This document shows positions 6,572 through 14,544 of a DNA stretch of 23,871 nucleotides, piece by piece. Below the pieces are notes generated by a model. It saw only the letters and a list, made by a program, of their open reading frames with translations. It had not been told where the DNA came from and searched no databases. The position numbers were made by a program, and so were the translations under genes. Each line of letters opens with the position of its first letter. Position 1 is the stretch's first letter. The stretch comes from an uncultured Clostridia bacterium (GTDB lineage Bacteria; Bacillota; Clostridia; Oscillospirales; Ruminococcaceae): positions 1 through 23,871 of the forward strand of contig CALERQ010000229.1 in the NCBI GenBank assembly GCA_937907305.1. The letters run 5' to 3'.

Positions 6572-8524
6572 ATGAAGAAGTTTTTGGCTCTGTTGCTCGC
6601 CGTTGTCATGGTTCTTACCATGGTTGCTTGCGGCGAGAAGACCCCGAAGGCTGATGGTCAGGTTGTCATCGGTTCCGATACCGAAGCGAGCGGCGACTGG
6701 GCTTATTCTGCCTTCCAGTCCAACCCCAACGCCACTGATAACGAAGTGGTGCGCTTGACTGATGACATGCTCACTGTTGATACCGATCAACATGGTGACT
6801 ATGTTATCAACAAGACCGTCGTTAAGTCCTACGAGCGTATCGAGGAAGAGAACGGAAATGTTACTTTCAAGTTCGTCCTGAACGATGGCTTGAAGTTCAA
6901 CAACGGTGAGGCTGTTACCGCTCAGAACTTTGTAGCTTGGGCTATGTTCCTCGCTTCTCCCGCCGGTAAGGAAATGGGCGTAGTTTCTGCTGCTTATGAT
7001 CAGCTTCCCGGTGGTGTAGCTTATCGCAACGGCGAGACCAATGTTCTCCCCGGTCTGCGCATTTATGATGAGAAGACTTTCTCTATCACCATCCTCAAGA
7101 CCAACGAGGCTGGCGACACCAATTACCTGCCCTACTATTATGATTTGGGCTACGGCGCTCTGCGCGCTGTTAACCTGACCTATTGGTTTGGCGAGGGTTG
7201 GTCTGTTGCTGATGACGGCGAAGGCGTTTACTTTGTAAATGCTGACGGCAAGGACTTCACCGCTGCCAACATCGGCGATGCTGTTACCGCTGCCCGTTAT
7301 GCCACCAGCGATCGTGTTACCACCGGCGCTTACAACCTCGTCAGCTTCGATCAAAGCTCCCGTGAGATCGTTCTGGAAGCCAACGAGAACTACAACGGCA
7401 ACTTTGAGGGCCAAAAGCCCGGTGTTAAGAAGCTCGTTATCGTTAAGACCGAGCAGGATACCGTTATGGACATGATCGCTACCGGTCAGATCCAGATTTA
7501 CTCCGGCATTGCTGATGGCGCTCAGGTCAACGCTGCTCTCGACCTCATCGAGGCCGGCACCATTGACAGCAGCACTTGCGAGTATGACCGCGCCGGTTAT
7601 GGCTACTTCAGCTATGCCTGCGACTTTGGTCCCACCCAGTTTGTTGAGTTCCGTCAGGCTGTTGCTTACCTGCTGGATCGTAACGAGTTCGCTCAGACCT
7701 TCTGCCAGGGCTGGGGTGGCGTTGTGCATGGTCCTTATTGCACCGCTTTCTCCATGACCTCCAAGACCGACATTGATAAGAAGGTTAACCACTATGACTA
7801 TAACCCTGAGAAGGCTGTTGAGCTGCTGAAACAGGCCGGCTTCGTTTATAACGCTGACGGTTCCGACTATGTCGATGGTTCCGGTGAAGTTCGCTATGCC
7901 AAGGTTACCGCTGAGCAGGCTCAGTACTATGATAACTTCAACAAGGTTCTGTCTGATGGCACTATCCTGATGCCCGCTACCATCAACTGGGCTTCTTCCG
8001 AGAACAACTCCGTTTCCGCTCTGCTTTCCACCATGCTGGCTAACAGCGAGGCGACCAAGAACGCTGGTGTTTCCATCGTGAAGACCGAGATGACCTTCCC
8101 CGAGCTGCTGAACTACATGTACCGTCAGGATGCTTACGGCATCGGCGGTGACTACTCTGTTCCTACCTACAATATGTTCAACCTGGCCACCGGCTACAAT
8201 GGCGGTGCTTATGATGAGTCCTACAATTGGACGACCAAGGAAGATTATATTGAGCAGGGCTACAACACCGATCACCTGTATGATGAGGAGCTGGATAAGC
8301 TCTCCATGGATATGGTTTACGGCGTAGAGCCCGGCGATGAGGCTACCTACCTTGACCTGTGGGAGAAGTACATCATTCGTTGGAATGAGCTGCTGCCCAA
8401 GGTTCCGCTGTATTCCAATATCTATGTTACCGTATATCCCAACACCATCGATAACTATGCTGAGGACTCCTTCTGGGGCTTTGAGCGTGCTATCCTGTAT
8501 GCTAACTGGGTTGGTACCAAATAA
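6572..8524 (+). CDS. Peptide/nickel-family ABC transporter substrate-binding lipoprotein (SBP_bac_5 family)
   Basis: This 650-residue protein starts with a lipoprotein signal (MKKFLALLLAVVMVLTMVAC, modified Cys at 20) and is therefore anchored outside the membrane. The rest fits the large cluster C solute receptors (DppA/OppA type). Features include early RLTDDML, NDGLKFNNGEAVTAQNFVAWAM in the receptor core, GQKPGVKKLVIVKTEQDTVMDMIATGQIQI, FRQAVAYLLDRNEFAQ, and a long C-terminal lobe. It is about 100 residues longer than typical DppA. The substrate cannot be read from sequence; peptides are most likely because the partner genes are Dpp/Opp-like. Codon use is as biased as in rpsB/tsf, suggesting high expression. 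It has its own promoter and terminator, so it can be made in excess over the permease. Confidence 0.92.
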   Translation: MKKFLALLLAVVMVLTMVACGEKTPKADGQVVIGSDTEASGDWAYSAFQSNPNATDNEVVRLTDDMLTVDTDQHGDYVINKTVVKSYERIEEENGNVTFKFVLNDGLKFNNGEAVTAQNFVAWAMFLASPAGKEMGVVSAAYDQLPGGVAYRNGETNVLPGLRIYDEKTFSITILKTNEAGDTNYLPYYYDLGYGALRAVNLTYWFGEGWSVADDGEGVYFVNADGKDFTAANIGDAVTAARYATSDRVTTGAYNLVSFDQSSREIVLEANENYNGNFEGQKPGVKKLVIVKTEQDTVMDMIATGQIQIYSGIADGAQVNAALDLIEAGTIDSSTCEYDRAGYGYFSYACDFGPTQFVEFRQAVAYLLDRNEFAQTFCQGWGGVVHGPYCTAFSMTSKTDIDKKVNHYDYNPEKAVELLKQAGFVYNADGSDYVDGSGEVRYAKVTAEQAQYYDNFNKVLSDGTILMPATINWASSENNSVSALLSTMLANSEATKNAGVSIVKTEMTFPELLNYMYRQDAYGIGGDYSVPTYNMFNLATGYNGGAYDESYNWTTKEDYIEQGYNTDHLYDEELDKLSMDMVYGVEPGDEATYLDLWEKYIIRWNELLPKVPLYSNIYVTVYPNTIDNYAEDSFWGFERAILYANWVGTK

Positions 8525-8555
8525 TTATCGCCCATTAAGCTGATGCATGAAAAGA

Positions 8556-8592
8556 GGGGGCGGCGGTTCATCTGCCGCCCCCGTTCCTTTTA
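8556..8592 (+). terminator. Intrinsic terminator after the substrate-binding protein gene
   Basis: A 9-bp GC stem (8556-8564 with 8574-8582) is followed after a few bases by CCTTTTA. It separates the receptor transcript from dppBCDF. Confidence 0.85.
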
Positions 8593-8661
8593 CTTATTGC
8601 CGCAAATCCTGCATAAAAGCATAAATTTTCAGTATTAGTTTACAATTTTTTAAATCAAAAG

Positions 8662-8690
8662 TTGCAATTTATCCGTAAATGGTTTATGAT
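8662..8690 (+). promoter_or_regulatory. SigA-type promoter of the dppBCDF-like operon
   Basis: TTGCAA (8662-8667), a 17-base spacer and TATGAT (8685-8690). An AGGAGG site at 8735-8740 and ATG at 8751 follow. Confidence 0.8.
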
Positions 8691-8750
8691 ATAAGAATAA
8701 ACGCCGTATTGCGTTTGCTCGTCACTTTATAATCAGGAGGCCTAAGGTAT

Positions 8751-9770
8751 ATGGGGAAGTATATCCTTAAACGACTGGTATACATCGTGGTTGTGTTCTT
8801 CGTAGTATCACTGTTGATGTATGCCCTTTATAATCTGATTCCCAGTGACCCTGCTTTGCTGGAAATGGAACCGCTGCGTAAGGTTCTGAAACCCGCAGAG
8901 TGGCAGCGTCAGTATCTGGAGAAACGAGCGGAGCTTGGCCTGGATCAACCGCTGATCGTCCGCTATGCCCGCTGGATGGGACTGATACCTGATGTTGGCG
9001 GATCATTCAATGGTCTATTGCAGGGTCAGTTTGGTGACTCCACCCTCTACAAGCGCCCGGTCATTGATGTCATTAAAGCACCGATGGCAAATACCATACT
9101 GCTGAACCTGTTCAGCACGATTCTTACCCTTGCTATTACTATCCCGCTGGGTATTTATTGCGCGGTTCATCGCCGCAAGGCTTCCGATAGTGCTATTCAG
9201 GCGGTAACGGTAGTTGGGTACAGCTTGCCAAGCTATCTGGTCGGTATTGTATTTATCTATCTGTTTGCTGTTAAGCTGCAAATATTCCCAGTAGGCGGTG
9301 CCAAGACGCCCGGTTCTACCTACACCGGCTTTGCCGAATTTGCTGACCGAATGTACTACATGGCGCTGCCCATACTGGTATTGGTCTTTATTGGTCTTGC
9401 CGGTATGACCCGTACCGTTCGTGCAGCGATGATCGATACTCTGACACAGGATTATATCCGTACAGCCCGCGCCAAGGGCCTTAAGGAAAAGGTTGTTATT
9501 TACAGCCACGCGTGGCGCAACGCGCTGCTCCCGGTTTCCACCTCCATCATGGGTTGGATCATCTCGGTATTCACCGGCGGTTCGCTGGTTATCGAAACCA
9601 CCTTTGCGCTGAACGGCACCGGTCGTCTGTACTGGCAGGCACTGAACAATACCGACTACGAGCTGGTGCTTGCCATGCAGATGTTCTATACCGTCGTCAG
9701 CTTGATTGGTATTCTGCTCACTGACCTTAGCTATGGTCTGGTCGATCCGCGCGTTCGCGTGAACAAGTAA
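8751..9770 (+). CDS. dppB: Peptide ABC transporter permease, DppB/OppB type
   Basis: This 339-residue membrane protein is the first permease subunit of a peptide-type importer. It has the family N-terminus (MGKYILKRLVYIVVVFFVVS, TM1), an extracytoplasmic segment with the typical ELGLDQPLIVRYARWM, QFGDS and the transport domain from about residue 111 with five further helices. The ATPase-contacting EAA loop is YIRTARAKGLKEKVVIYSHAWRNALLPV (about 235-262), followed by GGSLVIETTFALNGTGRLYWQAL and the C-terminal LSYGLVDPRVRV. The length is normal, with a small extra stretch (residues 77-90) before QFGDS. The gene symbol follows the family; the transported substrate is not shown. Confidence 0.93.
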   Translation: MGKYILKRLVYIVVVFFVVSLLMYALYNLIPSDPALLEMEPLRKVLKPAEWQRQYLEKRAELGLDQPLIVRYARWMGLIPDVGGSFNGLLQGQFGDSTLYKRPVIDVIKAPMANTILLNLFSTILTLAITIPLGIYCAVHRRKASDSAIQAVTVVGYSLPSYLVGIVFIYLFAVKLQIFPVGGAKTPGSTYTGFAEFADRMYYMALPILVLVFIGLAGMTRTVRAAMIDTLTQDYIRTARAKGLKEKVVIYSHAWRNALLPVSTSIMGWIISVFTGGSLVIETTFALNGTGRLYWQALNNTDYELVLAMQMFYTVVSLIGILLTDLSYGLVDPRVRVNK

Positions 9771-9789
9771 GGAAGGAGGCTGCTGAAAT

Positions 9790-11661
9790 ATGAGTAAAGA
9801 AAATAAGAAAGCAGGCTCCGGAGAGAAAAAGAGCGCGCTGGGTCGCTGGATCTCCCGCCTGTTTTATCCAAACAAAGAGATGGATATTTATGCGGAGGAA
9901 GCGCTGCAAAGCCCCGCCCGCATGGTGGCAAAGAGCTTCTTCTCGAAGCCATTGGCGGTTATCTCTCTCATTCTGCTGATTGCGATTATGCTGTTTGTTT
10001 TTATTGCCCCCAACTTTGTTACACTGGATCTGGGCGAACAGGACAGCACCCTGGTTAATGTCTCTCCCGGGTATTCTATGATGGATTATCCCGATGAACT
10101 TGTGAAGGCGGGGATCGCCGATATTTCGGTTGGTTCCAACTTCTCGATTGGCGTGGATAACGATGGTAAGGTTTATGTCTGGGGCAAGACGAAGATCTCC
10201 CGCGTCATCGATGTCGCCGATATTCCCGATGAGGTAGCAAAGGCGAAGATTGTAAAGGTTGCCGCCGGCTTTGACCACATTGTTGTTGTTGACGAAAAGG
10301 GCACTATTTACTGCTGGGGGAATGCCCGTCTTGGACAGACTAAGCTGCCGCAGGAACTTTCCGAAAACAACCGATTCCACAATTTTAATATCGTTAAGAT
10401 TTACGCTTCCCATCAGTTCTCTGCTGCGCTCACCGATGACCAGCGACTGATCCTGTGGGGCAATGTGAATTTTGCCGATATCGGTATGGACAACGAAAAG
10501 TATGATGGCCATGTAGTTGATGCTGCGCTGACCGATACTGCTTATGTGATTCTGACTGATACTGGAGAGGTCGCATACGCCGGAGATAAGGCGACTGCGC
10601 TGCTGGCGACCGCCATTCCTGAGGGTGCCAAGAGCGGTGTCGTTTCCATTGCCGCTACAGCGAACTCTGTCGCCGCACTTAAGAGCGACGGCACCATTCT
10701 CACATGGGGCGTTACTACCCGCGGTGAAAGTGCTATCCCAGCATTTAGTGCCAAGCCCATCAAGATTGAGGGTGGCCGTTACCACTATACCGCTCTGCTG
10801 GAAGATGGTACTACCGCTTCCTGGGGCCATAACCGTTACAAACAGATCAATGTTCCTACTGAGTTGACTGACGGTTCCGTAGATGTCAAAGCCATTTATA
10901 CTGGCTATTATCAGAATTATGCAGTAGACTCCGAGGGCGGTATTCATACTTGGGGCCTTAGGGGCTTCCTGTTGGGTACTGATGATCTCGGGCGCGACAT
11001 CTTTGCCCGCCTGGTAAACGGCGGTAAGATGACCATGACCATCGGTGCGCTGTCTGTAGTCATTTCTACCATCATCGGCATTTTGCTGGGCGGTATCGCC
11101 GGCTACTTCGGTGGCTTCCTTGATATGGCAATCATGCGTATTGCCGAGGTCGTTTCCAGTATGCCGTTCATTCCTTTCGCCATGATCCTTTCCGCAGTAC
11201 TTGGTTCTCAGGTAAGCGTGGAGCAGCGAATGTATATTATCATGGTCATTCTGGGATTGCTGTCGTGGCCAGGGCTTTGCCGCCAGGTACGCGCACAGAT
11301 GTTTGCCCAGCGTGAGATGGAATATGTTACTGCTGCTAAGACCATCGGTATTAAGGAGAACAAGATCATCTTTAAGCACATTATTCCAAATGTTATGTCC
11401 GTTGTGCTGGTTTCCATCACCCTTTCGTTTGGCACCTCCATGCTGACGGAGAGTACGCTTTCTTACTTGGGATTTGGTATTCCGGCTCCTACGCCTACCT
11501 GGGGTAATATGCTTTCCAATGCCAACAACAGCGTAATTATCCAGAACTACTGGTGGAACTGGGTATTCGTTGGTCTTATCTTCGGTCTTTCCTGCGTTTG
11601 CATCAACTTGATCGGCGATGGTCTGCGTGATGCGCTGGATCCGAAGTCGAATGAAAGATAA
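9790..11661 (+). CDS. dppC: Peptide ABC transporter permease, DppC/OppC type, with inserted seven-repeat RCC1-like beta-propeller
   Basis: This 623-residue protein is about twice the usual 280-320 of DppC. The N-terminus is cytosolic and basic; TM1 covers about 54-75 and ends in FIAPNF, as in normal OppC_N domains. The short loop that normally follows is replaced by about 310 residues. Of these, 105-390 form seven repeats of 39-47 residues, each ending in a W-G-like turn: W131-G, W176-G, W223-G, A264-G (degenerate), W306-G, W345-G and W388-G. This is the RCC1 pattern (VGxxxxxxVDxDGxVYxWG). The chain then joins LLGTDDLGRDIFARL (394-408), the standard start of the transport domain, which has five more helices, the EAA loop EYVTAAKTIGIKENKIIFKHIIPN and the C-terminal GDGLRDALDPK. 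The topology puts the propeller outside the membrane, facing the receptor. Its role is unknown. Confidence 0.93.
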   Translation: MSKENKKAGSGEKKSALGRWISRLFYPNKEMDIYAEEALQSPARMVAKSFFSKPLAVISLILLIAIMLFVFIAPNFVTLDLGEQDSTLVNVSPGYSMMDYPDELVKAGIADISVGSNFSIGVDNDGKVYVWGKTKISRVIDVADIPDEVAKAKIVKVAAGFDHIVVVDEKGTIYCWGNARLGQTKLPQELSENNRFHNFNIVKIYASHQFSAALTDDQRLILWGNVNFADIGMDNEKYDGHVVDAALTDTAYVILTDTGEVAYAGDKATALLATAIPEGAKSGVVSIAATANSVAALKSDGTILTWGVTTRGESAIPAFSAKPIKIEGGRYHYTALLEDGTTASWGHNRYKQINVPTELTDGSVDVKAIYTGYYQNYAVDSEGGIHTWGLRGFLLGTDDLGRDIFARLVNGGKMTMTIGALSVVISTIIGILLGGIAGYFGGFLDMAIMRIAEVVSSMPFIPFAMILSAVLGSQVSVEQRMYIIMVILGLLSWPGLCRQVRAQMFAQREMEYVTAAKTIGIKENKIIFKHIIPNVMSVVLVSITLSFGTSMLTESTLSYLGFGIPAPTPTWGNMLSNANNSVIIQNYWWNWVFVGLIFGLSCVCINLIGDGLRDALDPKSNER

Positions 11662-11673
11662 GGGGGGTATATT

Positions 11674-12684
11674 ATGGAAAACGAGAAAAAACTGCTTGAA
11701 ATTATCGACCTGTATACCTTCTTTGATACCAAACGCGGCACAGTAAAAGCCGTAAACAATGTTTCCTACACCGTAGAAGAGGGCAAGACCCTTGGTGTTG
11801 TAGGTGAATCCGGTTCCGGTAAGAGTGTGTCTGCCATGAGTATCTTGCGCCTTTTGGACGGCAACGGCTATATTGCCGGCGGTCAGATCCTCTTTAACGG
11901 CGTTGATCTCACTAAGCTGCCGCTTAGCGAGATGTATAAGATTCGTGGCAACGAGATCTCCGTGATATTCCAGGAGCCGATGACCAGCTTGAACCCTGTA
12001 TTCTCCATCGAGCAGCAGCTTTCGGAGCCGTTCATTATCCATCAGGGGCTTTCCAAAAAAGAAGCGGCGGAAAAATCCGTTGATTTGCTGCGTGAGGTAA
12101 AGATCCCGAACCCTGAGATCGTTGCAAAACAGTATCCGCATCAGCTTTCCGGTGGTATGCGTCAGCGTGTTATGATCGCTATGGCGCTGGCGTGCCGTCC
12201 CAAGCTGCTGATTGCCGATGAACCAACCACCGCGCTGGATGTTACCATTCAGGCGCAGATTCTGCGCCTGATGAATGACCTGAAGCGAGAAAACGGCACT
12301 AGCATTTTGTTCATCACCCATGACTTGGGTGTTATCAACCAAATGGCAGACTATGTAGCCGTTATGTATTGCGGTCAGGTAGTAGAGCGTGTTCCGGCTA
12401 AGATGCTCTTTGACCCCAAGACCGAGTATTCTCACCCTTACACCGAGGGCCTGTTGGTTTCGATTCCCCGCTTGGATACCCCCACCAATCAGCGTCTGGA
12501 GGCGATTCCGGGTGCGGTTCCGCACCCGCTGGATCTGCCTAAGGGCTGCAAGTTCGCTCCTCGCTGCAAATATGCCACAGAAAAGTGCCATGAGGCTGAG
12601 CCGCCTATGACTCATCTGACCGAAGAACACCACATCAGATGCTATTACCCGAACAAGGAGGAGAGAAAACAAAATGTCAAATGA
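11674..12684 (+). CDS. dppD: Peptide ABC transporter ATP-binding protein, DppD/OppD type
   Basis: This 336-residue ATPase has all expected motifs: Walker A GESGSGKS (44-51), Q-loop Q100 in VIFQEPMTSLNP, signature LSGGMRQR (158-165), Walker B LLIADEP (178-184) and H-loop H216. The C-terminal oligopeptide/dipeptide extension has four cysteines (C292, C298, C305, C323) in the GCKFAPRCKY..C....C arrangement, which in related Dpp ATPases binds an iron-sulfur cluster. It is a normal-length, unmodified subunit, in contrast to its partner DppF. A GGGGGG site precedes the ATG, and its stop overlaps the dppF start by 11 bases, suggesting translational coupling. Confidence 0.95.
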   Translation: MENEKKLLEIIDLYTFFDTKRGTVKAVNNVSYTVEEGKTLGVVGESGSGKSVSAMSILRLLDGNGYIAGGQILFNGVDLTKLPLSEMYKIRGNEISVIFQEPMTSLNPVFSIEQQLSEPFIIHQGLSKKEAAEKSVDLLREVKIPNPEIVAKQYPHQLSGGMRQRVMIAMALACRPKLLIADEPTTALDVTIQAQILRLMNDLKRENGTSILFITHDLGVINQMADYVAVMYCGQVVERVPAKMLFDPKTEYSHPYTEGLLVSIPRLDTPTNQRLEAIPGAVPHPLDLPKGCKFAPRCKYATEKCHEAEPPMTHLTEEHHIRCYYPNKEERKQNVK

Positions 12685-14185
12685 TAAAAAAGTTTTGCTC
12701 CGCATCAGCAATCTGAAGCAGTGGTTCCCGCTGAAAAAGCATGGAATGTATGTCAAGGCAAATGACGGCATCGACCTCGAAATCTACGAGGGCGAAACCT
12801 TCGGTCTAGTAGGCGAATCCGGTTGCGGTAAATCCACCTTTGGCCGTACTATTTTGCAGGTTTATCCGCAAACCGATGGCCGTACCATGTACTATGGCCG
12901 CACGATTGATGAGCTGTGTCCTGAGTATATCCGGGAGACCATTAAAACGCTGGATAAGCGTCGTAAGCATCTGGTTCAACTGGAGGAAAAACGGGATCAT
13001 CTGCAGGCAGAGTACGATGCCATGAGTGATGAGGATAAGCTGAAGCATCACAATGACTTGGCTGCTGCCAAAAAGAAGGCCCATGACGCCCTGCTGGATA
13101 TCACCAATGTTATCGGCGGCTTTATCGTTGTAGAGGATTTGGCGCCCATTTCGGAGCAGTTCTTGAAGATTAATAAACTTTCCAAGGTGCTTCATAAGCT
13201 GCATCTTAAGGAGAGAGACCTCTCAGTTACTTTGGCGGATCTGATTTATAAGAATTCGGAGAATTCCCCCAAAGCAGAAGCTGCACGAAAAAAGGTTGAA
13301 GAAGTTCAGGCGGAAATCAAGAAGGTAGAACAAGAGATTGCCGCTGAACACAAAGTACTGGATAAGATGCGCGAGCCTTATAAGGACGACGAGCGCTTCC
13401 AGAAATACGAGACCTACCGTGATGACGGTATTGACCTTGCCCGACTGAAGTATGAGGAGATGCGACAGCTCCGCAGTGACCTGCAGCTCATCTTCCAGGA
13501 TCCGTATTCTTCGTTGAACCCCCGCATGTCCGTTGGTCAGATTATCGGCGAAAGTTTGGTTTCCCATGGCTTCTACCGCAATAACAGCCCTCGTCTGCAG
13601 GATGAGATCATGGCTGTGATGGAAAAGTGCGGACTGGCACCGTACTTCCTGCACCGTTATCCGCACCAGTTCTCCGGCGGTCAGCGTCAGCGTATCGGTA
13701 TTGCCCGCAGCCTGGCAACCAACCCCAAGTTTGTCGTTTGCGATGAGGCAGTTTCCGCACTGGATGTATCCATTCAATCGCAGATTATCAACTTGTTGAG
13801 CGACCTGAAGGAGCAGCAGAACCTAACCTACCTGTTCATTACTCACGACCTTTCCGTTGTTCGTTATATTTCCGATCGTATCGGTGTTATGTACTTGGGC
13901 AACATGGTAGAGCAGGCAGAATCCCAAGAACTGTTTGATCATCCGCTGCATCCTTATACCGAGGCCTTGCTGGGTGCAATTCCTACCACTAATGTGGACG
14001 ATGACCGCGAACTAGTCATTCTGGAAGGCGATATCCCCAGCCCTGTTAATCCGCCTAAGGGCTGCAAGTTCCATACTCGCTGCAAATACTGCACCGATAT
14101 CTGCAAGATGGTAACACCCGAAATGGAAGAAGTCCGTCCCAACCATTTCGTGGCTTGCCACCATATTCTTAAAGATAATCTCTAA
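12674..14185 (+). CDS. dppF: Peptide ABC transporter ATP-binding protein, DppF/OppF type, with about 180-residue coiled-coil insertion
   Basis: This 503-residue ATPase is far longer than the usual 310-340. Walker A GESGCGKS is at 47-54, Q-loop Q275 in LIFQDPYSSLNPR, signature FSGGQRQR at 333-340, Walker B FVVCDEA at 353-359 and H391. All catalytic motifs are intact. The extra sequence, about residues 82-264, lies between the antiparallel beta part (MYYGRTIDEL) and the strand before the Q-loop (LRSDLQLIFQDP). It is highly charged with heptad-like helices around 92-116 and 200-235 and a hydrophobic middle (TNVIGGFIVVEDLAPI). The C-terminal Cys cluster (C464, C470, C473, C477, C495) matches the Fe-S-type extension with one extra cysteine. 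The insertion should project from the cytosolic ATPase; its partner is unknown. Confidence 0.93.
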   Translation: MSNDKKVLLRISNLKQWFPLKKHGMYVKANDGIDLEIYEGETFGLVGESGCGKSTFGRTILQVYPQTDGRTMYYGRTIDELCPEYIRETIKTLDKRRKHLVQLEEKRDHLQAEYDAMSDEDKLKHHNDLAAAKKKAHDALLDITNVIGGFIVVEDLAPISEQFLKINKLSKVLHKLHLKERDLSVTLADLIYKNSENSPKAEAARKKVEEVQAEIKKVEQEIAAEHKVLDKMREPYKDDERFQKYETYRDDGIDLARLKYEEMRQLRSDLQLIFQDPYSSLNPRMSVGQIIGESLVSHGFYRNNSPRLQDEIMAVMEKCGLAPYFLHRYPHQFSGGQRQRIGIARSLATNPKFVVCDEAVSALDVSIQSQIINLLSDLKEQQNLTYLFITHDLSVVRYISDRIGVMYLGNMVEQAESQELFDHPLHPYTEALLGAIPTTNVDDDRELVILEGDIPSPVNPPKGCKFHTRCKYCTDICKMVTPEMEEVRPNHFVACHHILKDNL

Positions 14186-14206
14186 GCTGTGTTTTAGGAG
14201 AAGCAA

Positions 14207-14476
14207 ATGATATTCAAGGAACGCCAAAAGCGCACAATGGACACCATGAATCATCGCAACAAGGAATATCTCGAGAAGATGAATGGCCCGTTATCAGATG
14301 GTGGAGGAGAGGGTCAAGAAATACCGGTCAGGCAAGTAGACGATAACCCTCTCTCCAAAGACAATTTGGAGAAAGGTGATCTGCCTGCTATGGTCATTTC
14401 GGCTTTGCTCACCTTTTTACCCATTATTCTTGTTATAGCGCTTATTATGATCATTTCGGTCAAGCTGCTATCATAA
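14207..14476 (+). CDS. Small single-pass membrane protein, last gene of the transporter operon
   Basis: I do not recognise this 89-residue protein. About 60 polar residues, basic at the start (MIFKERQKRTMDTMNHRNKEY) and then Gly/Glu-rich, precede one hydrophobic helix (about 60-88, AMVISALLTFLPIILVIALIMIISVKLL) at the very C-terminus. By the positive-inside rule the basic N-terminal part is probably cytosolic, giving a tail-anchored arrangement. TAGGAGA at 14196-14202 supports the ATG at 14207, 21 bases after dppF, and a terminator follows, so it is part of the transporter operon. It might be an accessory subunit, for example touching the DppF insertion, but this is speculation. Confidence 0.7.
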   Translation: MIFKERQKRTMDTMNHRNKEYLEKMNGPLSDGGGEGQEIPVRQVDDNPLSKDNLEKGDLPAMVISALLTFLPIILVIALIMIISVKLLS

Positions 14477-14486
14477 AACAAAATTG

Positions 14487-14517
14487 AAGGCAGGCTCCTA
14501 TGGGGGGCCTGCCTTTT
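14487..14517 (+). terminator. Terminator after the transporter operon, probably bidirectional
   Basis: A stem of 9 perfect pairs (14487-14495 with 14507-14515) plus three inner pairs is followed by TTTTG. On the minus strand the same stem is followed by CAATTTTGTTTT. It could therefore also end the convergent kinase-like gene. Confidence 0.88.
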
Positions 14518-14544
14518 GTAATGCGTAAGTTATATAAATGATGT

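Noticed and set aside
6551..8275. A 574-codon open frame antisense to the substrate-binding protein gene
   Set aside because: Repetitive Val/Gly/Ile-rich translation typical of the complement of a biased gene; the plus strand has promoter, RBS, lipoprotein signal and family motifs.
9727..12771. A very long open frame (over 1000 codons) on the minus strand antisense to dppC and dppD
   Set aside because: It mirrors codon bias of well-supported plus-strand genes, has no ribosome binding site or recognisable domain, and would cover two known protein families on the other strand.
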